Origin: Tethya wilhelma
Taxonomy: Eukaryota; Porifera; Demospongiae; Tethyida; Tethyidae
Direction of reading: 5' to 3'
DNA length: 64,000 bases
NCBI GenBank assembly: GCA_964030475.1
Contig: CAXIPT010000032.1
Coordinates: 34,043 to 98,042 of the forward strand
The position numbers and the translations under genes were made by a program. Each line of letters begins with the position of its first letter. Within the stretch, counting starts at the first letter, position 1. This document shows positions 48,353 to 59,259 of this stretch, in pieces. Under the pieces are notes generated by a model that searched no databases, was not told the DNA's origin, and was given only the letters and a program-made list of their open reading frames with translations.

Positions 48353-48700
48353 TATTCCCAGTATGGTAGTATTGGGTACACAGGAATGGCACAGATGGCC
48401 CATTAGCGCAATACAAATATTCACGCAAATAAGTCTACAAAAACTGAGCGCTTGACACTAAAAGGCTTCTCAAGCTACTACTTAGCTCTTTCTCTTTCTA
48501 ATGAGCCCAAAACGTGGCCTAAAACCATACTAAACTAAAATAATCTATGGCAAACCTCCAATTTTCTCCATCTTCTTATTCTTCTTCCATCTTCTCACTG
48601 CCATATCTCAAAGACCATTCGCCTTTAGAAGCAGATTCTAGAACAAACAAACTTGGTTTCTTTGTCTTCAATCGCTTTCTCAGGCATGGTTTGCATATTA
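48353..48700 (-). repeat. Repeat B copy, inverted and truncated
   Basis: Starts ATTCCCAGTATGGTAGTATT and stops after the TTGGTTTCTTTGTCTTCA part. Confidence 0.75.
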
Positions 48701-48810
48701 AAATTGAACTTAATCCAAGAATGAGCATACTCAGAGACATGGTACATATCAAGGATTGTTATGTCTACACAAAGTTTGAGTCATGTCACCTCAAATAATT
48801 GCATATTTAA

Positions 48811-48952
48811 ACGAGAATGTTGATTATAATATGGTGCGCACGTGCGTAATCACATTCTTTTATGAGCACTTCCGTTGTGCAGAGTATAAAAGGATTCATC
48901 CCACCCCACGACCTTTGACCTAAAGCGCCAAGATTCAAATTCAAAAAGTAGC
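48811..48952 (+). mobile_element. Left end of a second Kolobok-like element copy
   Basis: Homologous to 53123-53267. Homology starts exactly after TTAA in both places, and the flanks differ. It carries the same GAGTATAAAAGG box and DR1-like ACCTTTGACCT. It is cut by the N at 48953. Confidence 0.75.
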
Positions 48953-48953
48953 N

Positions 48954-49335
48954 ATCCAGAGGGGTTTCCGTAGTTTCCGTGGAAACCCCCTTTTGGCTAG
49001 GCCAGCATACAATTTTTTATAAGAAACAATAAAAAGCTAATTTATAGACTCTTATAAGTAGAAAATACTTTGAGAGCCTTGAGAGAGAATTTAGAACAAG
49101 AAATACGAGTTAGAAAGCTTATATACTTGCACAAAACAGCTAGCCAGTCAGCTCCCAAGCGCGATCAACGCTCTTGGTAGAGTGCAAAGTTCATGCAAGT
49201 GGAAAATGGGTGGGGCTGTAATACGTAGATGGGCGTGTTTTAGCAAAAGTAGGCGTGGCTACCCCAAAATTTTGCGAGCGCTCCGCGCGCACTTTTGTTA
49301 GAAACTTCCTTTCAAAAATCCTAGATCCGCCACTG
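48954..49335. mobile_element. MITE F-type element, left tip lost at contig break
   Basis: Begins inside the family terminus (ATCCAGAGGGGTTTCC) and ends CCTAGATCCGCCACTG at 49335. Confidence 0.65.
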
Positions 49336-49676
49336 TATAGTATGCGAAATATGAGGAAATGGCTACATGTATAATGATATTCATAAATGTCACATTTTAT
49401 GACAGCTGTGTATAATATGCGTTTAATTTCCAGTAAGTATGATAAAATTGAGGGCTTTCCATAGACTCTCCCACCTGGCTCATACATATCATCACATTCA
49501 ACTGCTTGAGGTTAGTTTTTTCCAAGTTCTTCTTGGGGGAAACCTTGCAAAAGAAAAGATATTGGCAAATCCAATCATCCCTCTCACAAACTCTGTTCAC
49601 TTGAGCAATAGAAATATAATTAAAAAATTGCCTAACTGATTTTACAGCATGCAAAAAAAATTACTATATGACTATA
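49336..49676 (+). repeat. Repeat R, copy 2
   Basis: Direct copy of 34025-34375 with small indels. Confidence 0.75.
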
Positions 49677-50061
49677 GTGCCACCAGGCATAAACTTCCAA
49701 AAATATTATCGCGAATAACTTGCAAACTACGCGACCTAACCATAGCAACAATTCAAATCTCAATGAGAGCTTTCGTTTAATTCAGCAGGTTTAGAGCACT
49801 TTGACTTGATTGCTATGGACTGACCAATCAGAGTTTAGCTTTACACATGCGCTTTCTAATTAATGCTCACTGCGAAGAAGCTGCGCATGCAGGTTCTTGT
49901 GTTCTGCAGCATTTTTCTACCTCTTTTGGACTTTAAAAGCAGTTTTCTCTTACATCTAAGCAAGCAGCAGTGAGCAAACAGCTGGCAAACCAACTTTTAG
50001 AGCTAAAAAGTGAGTTTATGCCTATATTAATATATTATTAATCCCCCCCTAATCACTTCCC

Positions 50062-51330
50062 TGGTAGAAGTCTGCCTCAAAACAACATATTTTCTGTATC
50101 AAGGAACATTCTATGAACAAACAGAAGGAGCAGCCATGGGATCACCAGTATCACCAGTGGTAGCAAACATCTTCATGGAACACATGGAAGAAGAAGCCAT
50201 CAGGACCTGTCCACACTCCCTGCGGAGTTAGTTGATGATGTGTTCGGAATTGTCAAAAAGGGAACAACGGATGGCACACTATCTCACTTGAACAGTTTCT
50301 ATCCGACAATTCAGTTCACCATTGAGGTTGAAGAAGATGGCAAACTACCATTCCTGGATGCCTTGGTAAGACGAAAAGAGGATGGAGGACTGGTAACATC
50401 AGTGTACAGTAAGAGTACACACACAGACCGATATCTATCTTTCAAATCACACCACTCGATGTCAGTGAAGAGAGGAGTCGCAAACTGCTTATTCAGAAGA
50501 GCCAAGGACATCACGAGTGACAAAGATTCCCTGAGTTGTGAGCAATCACACCTCGAGAAGGTCCTGAAGGGGAACGGCTACCCTAGTGTCGTTGTGAATG
50601 AAGCAAAAAACAGGCAGCTGATGGCACCTAATAGGACAGATCCAGAGGACGAACCGTTGGCAACAGCAGTGGTTCCATATTACCAAGCAACAAGCGAAGC
50701 AGTCAGGAGAATCCTGAAGGATTACAATATACGTGCAGCTTTCAGATCACCACCAACACTCAGCCGACTCCTGACCAAAGTGAAAGACCCTGTCGATAGA
50801 GAACAGAGAAGCGGTGTGGTGTATAAGATCAATTGTACCTGCGGAGATTGCTACATAGGAGAGACAGGAAGACCAATGGCTACTAGAATGAAAGAACATT
50901 TTGCTGCATGCAAGTATGGCCGATTTGAGAGATCAGCTGTTGCAGAACACAGCTGGAAGGATGGACATGAAATGGATTGGAAGATTGTTGAAATACTGGA
51001 TGTGGAAGAGAATCACAAGGAAAGACAAGTGAAGGAAGCACTCTACATCAGAACAACAAACCCAAGAATTAGACTGAACAGAGATGAAGGCAAAGAGATC
51101 TCTCAAGTCTGGCTCCAACTCAAACAGAAGTTCAAGCCCCGCCGTGGTCACCAACATCACGATCGAGACGCTAACTGCAACTCGAGCGAGAGCCACGCCC
51201 ACTCTGGAGAGGTGACTCCACTGAGCGTGCGTGAACATTGAACATTGATAAAAACTGTTGATTTCATGCATGTTTCTCATTATTTGCCCTGATGATGGTA
51301 ACTGCATTGTTACCGAAACGTTGGCAGAAT
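50062..51330 (+). mobile_element. Penelope-like retroelement, 5'-truncated, RT end plus GIY-YIG endonuclease
   Basis: The first frame holds the end of the reverse transcriptase palm: FYEQTEGAAMGSPVSPVVAN (typical of Penelope RT) followed by a stop. A small deletion or shift near 50227 joins to a 333-codon frame starting at the catalytic LVDDVFGIV. The connecting part has LPFLDALVRRKEDGG. The GIY-YIG endonuclease has SGVVYKINCTCGDCYIGETG, RMKEHFAACK (conserved Arg region) and EALYIRTTNPRIRLNRDEG. The 3' UTR has CCCTGATGATGG and CCGAAACGTTGGC, the recognisable Penelope terminus. The GIY-YIG part is intact; RT motifs before the AMGSP block are missing. Confidence 0.9.
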
Positions 51331-51755
51331 TAAAGTTTTGATATTTAAAGTATCTGCATACTGGGTTGGTGAACAAGAATATAATTTAATAATTTTATGT
51401 GCAAAAGTCATTGGATTTTATATAAAATCTGTAGAGGAAAATCATCAAAAAGTGCTGTGTAACTTTCTTTATCTACTCCAGAACATCACAGAAAAATAAC
51501 TACAACATGCTGGTTGTAAAAGTTTGAACAGTTGAAACAAAAAAAGAGCATTTTTACATGCAATTAAAACATATTGTATGCAGTCATTGCTGTGCATAAT
51601 AAGGGGGTGGGGCTGACATGCTACAGCAGCTAACTTATTGGAGAATCACTAGGTTGAGTCTTAGCAGGAACCTATACTTCCTGTAGCAGCAGGAAGCAAA
51701 TTTATAGCATACCGCATTTTGGCAATTTATGCCTGGTGGCACTATAGTGTTCTAC

Positions 51756-51989
51756 AAGTAAAAAAAAACGTTGGAAATGTAATGAGACATCGGAATGGCC
51801 AAATCGTAAAAAGAAGGCAAACAAGATGGAATGGCTGTCTGAGTGTGTGTTGAATTCTTCCTGTGTGGGCTGGTCCCTCATGTTGCCCATAGGAATAATT
51901 CTTTACATACTCTGCCAGCTTGTTTGCCTTCTTTTTACGATTTGGCCCTTCCGATGTCTCATTACATTTCCAATGTTTTTTTTACTTGT
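51756..51989. mobile_element. MITE family A copy
   Basis: Foldback copy beginning ACAAGTAAAAAAAAACGTTG-like and ending TTTTTTTTACTTGT. Confidence 0.8.
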
Positions 51990-52268
51990 TTGTTCTCAAT
52001 TTTTCATAATTCTACAAAATCACATTCAAGTTTGTGTGTATATGGTAGTTACTTGTACACTAATGATCAGCATGGAGCTCAGGCTGATTACTAAGTACTG
52101 AAGTAATCTCAGGAGGCTGAGCTGTATTTAATTGCTTTGCTTATCTTATAATGAATACTACATAACACATTAGTCTATTCATCTCCTAAATATTAAAGAC
52201 TGAAAGGTTACAGAGTCCAGCACAACCAGAAATCTTCAGGTAAAGCAAGTAGGCAGTGAATATTTGGA

Positions 52269-52613
52269 TTCCAAATAACGCACACTTACCTACCTGGAAA
52301 AGGGTTGTCAATTTGGCTTTTCAAGTAGCTTATGAATTTATGCATGATGTAGAAATGAATGGCTGCCATACGGAGAAGCGCTTTTCGCCTTGTATCTAGC
52401 CATTTAATGGGAGACTCAAGCACACGATACCAAAAGCACGTGAAGACAATGGTACCAAGTTTGTTCGTTCAAGAATCAGCTTCTGAAAGTGAACAGTCTT
52501 CGAGATATGCTGAAATAACATAGAAGAAAAAGAAGGAGAAAATTGGAGGTGTAGCATATTTTAGTTTGGTACCTTAGCGATGGTTTTAGGCCATGTTTTT
52601 AGGCTTGTTAGAG
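52269..52613 (+). repeat. Repeat B copy, cut by contig break
   Basis: Starts TTCCAAATAACGCACACTT and runs into the N at 52614 at TTTTTAGGCTTGTTAGAG. Confidence 0.75.
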
Positions 52614-52614
52614 N

Positions 52615-53118
52615 GCTCCAGGTCAGTGGACTCCGTAACTGTTATGTTTGGATCCTCTGGGACCACCGAAGGGGGTATCTGTGCCTCATCCCTGTTCATG
52701 TCTACCTATATAAAAACTGGTAAGTTACTATTTGTATGTATTGATATGACCAGCAAGTGATTGTTGTGATATTGGTTGGTAAGTTAAGACTTTATGATGT
52801 AACCGTGGCACTACCGGGCCGGTTTCGGCTATTTTGGCAATTATCTTAGTTGTTTAAGATAGAGCCTCGTCAGGTGCCGTGCAATTATTGCAATTATTTG
52901 AATTTAATTTGACCAATAGACTATGTACAGTTATTTTGTACAGACCTTTGCTCTTTTGGCAGATTGTGTTGGAGGGGTTTCTACGTTGGGAGGACGTTCT
53001 GTCTGCACCTGTTCAGTTCTTTGGGCGCGGTCCACCTGGGGGAGTCTGTGCAGCTCTCTCCCTTTTTCTTTTGGTGGAAGGTCTTTCCCTTGGAGTCCTT
53101 TGTGGAAGAGTTTCCGAG
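52615..53118. other. No gene seen; left flank of the Kolobok-like element
   Basis: Non-coding sequence with a GC-rich part near 52970-53090. Short overlapping frames there have no support. Confidence 0.4.
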
Positions 53119-53204
53119 TTAAACGAGAATGTTGATTATAATATGGTGCGCACGCGCATACGTGCGTAATCGCGTTCTTTTCTGAGCACTTCCGTTGTGC
53201 AGAG

Positions 53205-53212
53205 TATAAAAG
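53205..53212 (+). promoter_or_regulatory. TATA box of the left-end promoter
   Basis: TATAAAAG within GAGTATAAAAGG. The same 12-mer occurs near the right end on the other strand and in the copy at 48811. The DR1-like CGACCTTTGACCT follows at 53229-53241. Confidence 0.6.
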
Positions 53213-53419
53213 GATTCATCCCACCCCGCGACCTTTGACCTAAAGCGCCAAGATTCAAATTCAAAAAGTAGCCATGCACAACTGTACCTTTCTTCCCGCT
53301 CTTTAGAGCAAGCGCTGAAGCGTTTCTAGCGACTTATACCCCTCCACAAACACGTGGCAACATATGCTAACTTTGCAACACGCAAACCAAGCTGGTTTTT
53401 TCTGAATTCTGTGGTCATC

Positions 53420-54006
53420 ATGGCTTCCACCACATTGGATAGCAGTGACAGCTGTACTGATGTAGAGGTAAAGCTACAACATTACAAAATGAACATTATA
53501 AGTTATAAGTTCACAAAAAATATCACAGATGCATGAAGTAGTTCTGGTGGTGGAAGGGGAGCCAGTAATGGTGGTGGCAGGGGTATCTACGGATATAGTG
53601 ATAGCATCCCTCCAACTCTTGGTGGTGATCATAAATGTGTACATTGTTTGTGCACACCATGTGTAACAACAGAATCTCGATCTCCAAGTTTCCTTGTGGG
53701 AGGTGCAGCTGCTAATGTTTGGAATAAGCACAAGCGATACCCGCTGTATAGAAAGTTTTGGAAGCTCTTCAATGAGATAGGCATCTGGAGACATGAATCT
53801 GGCAAGGAGGACATCAGTCAGCGATCCCCAAGACATCTTGCCTAAATGTGTAATAGAGGTAAGTATGCACTACAAGAATTATTAGTAAATGTACACATCC
53901 ATTTATCTGTACATTACACATGTAGGATGTCCGACGTAGATACCCCAACCAGGATGGAATCCCATACAAAGACTATGATGAATCTACTTTTGATGCTAGC
54001 TACTAA
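53420..54006 (+). CDS. P2X7 ballast-domain-like protein, Kolobok partner gene
   Basis: The ATG at 53420 starts MASTTLDSSDSCTDVE before a GTAAAG donor. The main exon is Gly-rich, then has a Cys cluster (HKCVHCLCTPCV). It continues KRYPLYRKFWKLFNEIGIW and, after a shift near 53790, DPQDILPKCVIE. A last exon gives DVRRRYPNQDGIPYKDYDES and a TAA at 54004. The order Cys cluster, Tyr-Arg-x-x-W-like helix, ILPxC, RxxYP matches the cytosolic Zn-binding ballast domain at the P2X7 receptor C terminus, which is known as a stand-alone domain in other animals. No channel part is present. The joint of exons 1 and 2 and the shift mean the copy may be non-functional. It converges on the transposase, with the stops 370 bp apart. 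Confidence 0.65.
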
Positions 54007-54119
54007 TTACTCTTACATTCTTATGATCCAAGTACTGTCCGTCATCATTCATGTTATCTGCTATCGCTGTCATTCTCATATTTGAACTAATGGGTTGTCA
54101 TCATCTGCTGAGCTGTATG

Positions 54120-54131
54120 TGCATGTGTGTG

Positions 54132-54216
<85 letters not shown>
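54120..54216. repeat. Compound (GT)n(GA)n microsatellite
   Basis: A long GT run followed by a GA run, between the two convergent genes. Confidence 0.95.
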
Positions 54217-54217
<1 letters not shown>

Positions 54218-54373
54218 GAAATCTTTTGTAAAGGTGGTGGCTATTAAAATAGCCTTGGAAATAGTGTGGGATTGCTGTTGAGAGTTGGACATCTGCAGTT
54301 ACACCTATATGTGTTGAATGTAAAAAAAAAAAGGAATGTGATTTATCTGAACTCTGCAAAAAAATGTAAACAT

Positions 54374-54523
54374 CTATCTTATGAGTCGTACTTCGTCATC
54401 GTCATGATCCTCATAGTCTGAGCCATCATCATCCAGATGCACGCCATCAAACTCAAGATCACTGCCATCCTCCTCATCATCCTGATCATCATCGCCACGG
54501 GTTTTCTCCTCATCATCCAGTGG

Positions 54524-54560
<37 letters not shown>

Positions 54561-57500
54561 ACAAGTGATTGTACATATATACATGTCTATAAATTCCAAA
54601 GTATAACTTACATGAAGCCGTCCACATTCTTGCTGACATATGCTCTCCATATGTCACTGGCAAACTGGTAGGTCTTGTTCACTTTCATCAGTGTTCTACG
54701 GTCAGGTCGCTTCATATCCAACACCATCCTCTCACTCGTGTACCTTCGCTGGGTATTCTCATTCTACAGCATAGGCAACAATATACAATTGTAATACAAG
54801 TACACAGTAGTATACTTCATATACCCAATCAAGAAGAGCCAGGAACATCCGCATGCGAAACGTAGCAGTTCCAAAATGCACCCGTTTAGGAAGGTATGTG
54901 AGGAGTTGGTGGTTGAACGACTCAACCCAAAATGTGTCTCGGCACTGCAAGAACAATGAAGGCACCAAGGTGCTTAACCCTTGGTGCTCTACCAATACAA
55001 TACATTGTCACCCATGACAATCTAGCTACCCGTACGATGAACAGTGGGCCCAGCAGAGGATACTAGCTATAGTTATATCAGTTATAACTGTGATGCCCCG
55101 CCGGACCGGGAGGCTGGCACTGGCTGCAGACTGACTGGCTACACAGAGAATATTGGTCATTAACAATGACTCAGTCTGATAATCTATAGATTAACTGCAA
55201 AGATATAGTCAGAGTACTAGCACTGTACTAGCTGGCAAGTTCACATGACATGACTCAGTGATTCAGCAGCTGAGTCTATCATCAGCTCTGTCATGCCTTA
55301 GATTCAAAACATGGGCTTATTATATGCAAAACAGCATGATTAATAAGAGTATAGTGTTATTACTTGCTAAAGTTTACCTACAAAGTAAGTAAGTTGCTCC
55401 TCAACTCCTTCTGCATGCTTCTGCCAAGTGAAACGACTGGGCATCTAAATAACGCACACTAAGAAATGGGCGTGATTAGCAGGTGTGGCCTCGAAGCTTA
55501 GCGCTCAGAGAGGCTGAAAAGCCTCAGATCTCAGGAACTACAAGGTTTTGTTGAATGCTACGTGTAATTCTTTTAGATAATATCGATTATTTTACCTTAG
55601 TATGCCGCTTTTGAAGACTGGGCCATCCGTTCTTGAGATATAGAGTGCAGAAAAAATCTGTCAGACAGACAGACAGACAGACATACAAAACGACTACCGT
55701 AACCCTTGCTGCGCATGCGCGCACCAAGGGTTAATAAATTGAAATTTTTTTGTTTGATCATGGAAAAGCAGACTACAGCACATACCCTACAAAACGACTC
55801 TGTATTTCTGAAAATGAGGGTGGCTCGCAGTGACTTCTCATAGGCAGCAACAGCACTTGGACTGGTGATCATGATCTTGTTAGGAGCATACCCAGGCTGC
55901 TGACAGGAAGAGGAGGAATGGCAGTTGACGTGGATACCCTGAAAATCAACCACATTACTTGCATCACACCCATGAATGAAATAAGTGGTAATTGTAGCAA
56001 AACTCACTTGGTAGTGCTGAGTGATGTTCAGTATAAGTGCACGTAGCTGAGCACTATCATCACCACAGTTCTTCATGGCCCAGTAGAGGTGTGTCTTGGT
56101 GCTCTTGCCTGATAACCGAACATATTAGTGAAACATACATACACAATGTCATGTTCTTGTAGACAACTAGAGTAAAAAAATTACACTTGTCGGAGAGATC
56201 CCTGAACCACTTGACTCCTTCCCACTTCTTGGCTCCCTGGGCTATCTTCTTCATAGCCTTGGCTACGTTCTCGGTTCCTACATAGTTACATAACAAGAGT
56301 ATACAATCATGCTACAGTTGGGTGCATACAACAAAATTAATACTGCACACCATGCCAAGTGTCGTAGGAGTTGAGGAGCTGAAGATCATTGGTGATATAC
56401 TTGCTCACAGAGGTAGCATAGTCATGAGCGACCTCTGTGACTTTCAGACCTGGCAAATAATACCAATGACATTGTGATGTTGTAATACAACATTTACACA
56501 GCATGCACCAGTACATACATACCTCGACCCATCACCTGGGGCACAACTTCTTGAGTACAGGCCAATTCTCGAGTCTGAGCCACAGAATGCTCTTTTCTGG
56601 ACAGCGTAGATATTCCGATCACCTTCTTGTTGCTGAAAGTAATATACATAAAGGTTTGGTTTGGGCAAAATTGCTAAAATATCACTGTGGCAACCTACCT
56701 GCCAGACAGACAAACTATAGTACTGTGGTATGCATTGGCTGTGGAATCGTGCCTGGCATCGGTCATAACCCACTGTGACAAAAGTAATAACATCTTGTCA
56801 GATCAACAATTGACACTGAAATAAACAAGAAAATATACCTCTCCGTTAATGAGGTATTCTGGGGTGCTCTTGACACTATCCACAGCCTTCTGCATTGAAG
56901 CTTCAGCACACTCCCGCACTGAGTCCATATAGTGCCGAGATTTGTACACTGTTTTGTGTTGTGTTTTTAAAAAAAAATTTTAAAAATGTATACATATATA
57001 TATATATATATATTATACATGGCACGATAAAGAAGACAACTACATATAAAGCACATACTCTTACGAATGAACCAGTGCCCTGTGCAACCCATCTGTGAAA
57101 GCTTCCCAAACTTCAGATACTGAGCTGGGAGCAAGTGAAGAAGTGTACTAACCTGTAAATATACATGTATTGATAATCACGCAAACATTCAAAGATTTGG
57201 ACTTACTTCTGGTTGACCAGATAATGACCTCCGATGACTTGAGAACTGGCCCAGGTTCGAGGTTGATGGCAGAAGTAAACTAGTATCCTAATTAGCATAT
57301 TCATAACTAGTATATGAATATATGGACTAATATATGTAATATATGGATTTTACGAAGCACAAGCAATAGACTGGGGCCCTACGGGCCCCAGTCTCTTGCT
57401 TGTGCTTAGGCTAGTCTACTAGGCTAGGGCTGAGGCCGTGGCTAGGGCTAGGGGTAGCGCTAGGGCTGGGGCAAGGGATAGGGGTCTAGTGCAATATATT

Positions 57501-58253
57501 ATTATTATTAGAGATTTCATTAAAGTAAGGCTAAAAAGGGAAAGCTGGCAGGAACAGCCTGGTGGGATAGATAGGTAGTAAGCAGTCCTGTGGACTGTAT
57601 GGTCCATATGATCTCTACTGATTTTTTAAGAATTTTTTTGAAATATTTGCTAAGTTTGGATGCATGTTTACTTCTGCCATCTACCAGGTTCGAACGTGAC
57701 GTGCATTCCGTGAGCACAGGAAGTGTGCACGGACCACATGACCAACCTAAGCATATACATGCAATCCGGGGCCCATTATAATAACATAGGTCTGGCAGAC
57801 CATTAGCTACAAAACACACTTGTTTGGCAGACTCAAGCTTCCAACGACCAGAGGGCTGAGACAGACCAACACAGAGCGTCTTAGCCTCCATCACAAAGAG
57901 TCTCTGGTCCTCCCTCACATGCTTCAGCCTCGGTGGGAAATCCTTTTAAAAATTATCTCTAATTTATAGTTTTACAAAATAATATACATCCAAGCAGACC
58001 AATACTGACCTGAGTTTCTCAAAAATGAGACATTAGAGGGACGCTGGACACTTGATTCACTAATGATGCTTTGTTTGTCAGCAAGGTCTAACAAAGCCAT
58101 CATAAGCTCGTAATTATTGAGTGTCTGCGAGCCAGTTGGAGTCAGCAGGTCTCTAGCAGCACTCAGCCTTCCACAAAAAGCATTCTTCTCAGCTTCACTC
58201 GAGAAATTTATGTCAATATGGAAGGGAACTCGTTTCTTTCTAGAAGTCGCCAT
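54374..58253 (-). CDS. Kolobok-like DDE transposase, about 14 exons
   Basis: Exon 1 (58253-58010) starts MATSRKKRVPFHIDINFSS. Later exons give MGCTGHWFIRK, EASMQKAVDSVKSTPEYLIN, WVMTDARHDSTANAYHSTIV (first catalytic Asp region), KVTEVAHDYATSVSKYI (second Asp region), SYDTWHG and TENVAKAMKKIAQGAKKW. Next are KTHLYWAMKNCG (His/Cys insertion), IHVNCHSSSSCQQPGYAP and CRDTFWVESFNHQLLTYLPK (catalytic Glu, with FNHQLL). The end is VHFGTATFRMRMFLALLDW, NENTQRRYTSERMVLDM and an acidic tail, stop at 54374. The D, D, WH, C/H, ESFxH order matches Kolobok-type transposases. Most exon phases agree and no stop was found in the catalytic exons. The join of exons 1, 2 and 3 is not resolved. Confidence 0.7.
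54530..54560. repeat. (TG)n microsatellite in a transposase intron
   Basis: About 15 TG units immediately upstream of the last exon's acceptor. Confidence 0.9.
54955..55734. mobile_element. Element E2, copy 2, in a transposase intron
   Basis: Reverse-oriented copy of 21784-22454, with AATGAAGGCACCAAGGTGC at one end and GCACCAAGGGTTAA at the other. It lies within a few bases of the splice acceptor of the exon bearing the catalytic Glu. Confidence 0.75.
57357..57405. other. Strong 23-bp hairpin in an intron
   Basis: The arms GCACAAGCAATAGACTGGGG(CCC) and (GGG)CCCCAGTCTCTTGCTTGTGC pair over 23 bp with one mismatch around a 3-base loop. The stem is GC-rich at the loop side. Confidence 0.7.
57419..57490. 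repeat. GGGCTA-type G-rich tract
   Basis: Degenerate tandem GGGCTA/GGGGTA units, able to form G-quadruplex-like runs. Confidence 0.5.
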
Positions 58254-58447
58254 TTTGATCGTTCAAAACTGACAAAAATACGTGCAGAAGGGGTACTCGC
58301 GATGTTTGTGCAAGGTTCTGCAGATCTGAAACTCAGAGCGCTAACTACTATGAATAACAGTGCGCAAAAGAGACTACTGTTTGAATTTGAAATGGGGCAG
58401 AGGCGCCATTTTGTTGAATGTCGCGAAAAATCGTGCCCGGCCACGAC

Positions 58448-58455
58448 CTTTTATA
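58448..58455 (-). promoter_or_regulatory. TATA box of the right-end promoter
   Basis: TATAAAAG on the minus strand, within GAGTATAAAAGG, 195 bases upstream of the transposase ATG. Confidence 0.6.
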
Positions 58456-58786
58456 CTCCGCCTCCTCGTTTAAGCATTTTTCTCTTTGTCTAGGAGTTAG
58501 GGTTCCCATGGAGATATTTGCCCCATATTTGGGTGATGTGTTAATTAAGTTAATAAAAAAATAACCACCAGTGATTCTAAATTGCTAAGAACCTCAGGCT
58601 AGGTCACTATCCTATACATTATTTGCAAGACAAGTTGCAAGATGCAGGTCCCCAAGTTCTATCCTGTTCTCCATTCTCGGTGTTCAGTTCTTTGATTCTT
58701 TCTTCAGATAATTACAAGATCAATGCAGTAATTGAGTCAGTAGTGAAATCAGCTAGCAAGGCAAACAGCTATTTGATACAAGTACA

Positions 58787-59007
58787 AAACACAACCATAG
58801 GAATGGCCAAATCGTAAAAAAAGTGAGCAAACAAGATAGAAGATTGAACAAGTTCATTTAACTGTGTCATATCCCTAGCTCAATGACATTGTAGACACAA
58901 AAATGAACTCATTCAATCTGACAACCGTTTCTATCTTGTTTGCTTACTCTTTTACGATTTGGCCATTCCTATGTTTGCATTACATTTCTATTGTTTTTTG
59001 TACTTGT
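58787..59007. mobile_element. MITE family A copy
   Basis: Foldback copy with AATGGCCAAATCGTAAAA and TTTTACGATTTGGCCATTCC arms. Confidence 0.75.
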
Positions 59008-59259
59008 TTGTTCAATTTTTTTGAATGATTATTTTCAATACCAGTTAAATTTAGTCGATTGCCTGAGCAGACTCGGAACTTGCAATGCCAACACTGAGCC
59101 CTACAGTACAGTCATGCCTTTGTTTCAGACAGCTGAAACTCTGAAATCCCAAGCTTAATGTGATTTATGTCAATTATATGTGTATCTTGTTAGCTACAGA
59201 TAACTTCCCTACTGAAGAACTGAACACGACAGAACTTGGGGCACTGCATGTTTGCAATA

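Larger units (their letters stand above)
53123..58468. mobile_element. Kolobok-like DNA transposon, 5.35 kb, two convergent genes
   Basis: TTAA lies on both sides (53119-53122 and 58469-58472). Short inverted tips ACGAG start the element on both strands. Each end carries GAGTATAAAAGG about 80 bases (left) or 15 bases (right) inside. TTAA target duplications are the hallmark of the Kolobok superfamily, and the minus-strand gene has a Kolobok-like DDE layout. The left boundary is confirmed by the second copy at 48811. The element carries an E2 insertion in an intron. Confidence 0.7.

Noticed and set aside
50311..51376. Minus-strand frames across the Penelope region
   Set aside because: They are shadows of the RT/GIY-YIG coding strand.
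54087..54663. Ser-Leu, His-Thr and similar low-complexity frames
   Set aside because: They translate GT/GA microsatellites. Only the acidic C-terminal exon of the transposase is supported there.
58208..58493. Frames on both strands overlapping the transposase first exon and promoter
   Set aside because: They lack splice partners and overlap exon 1 and the TATA region.
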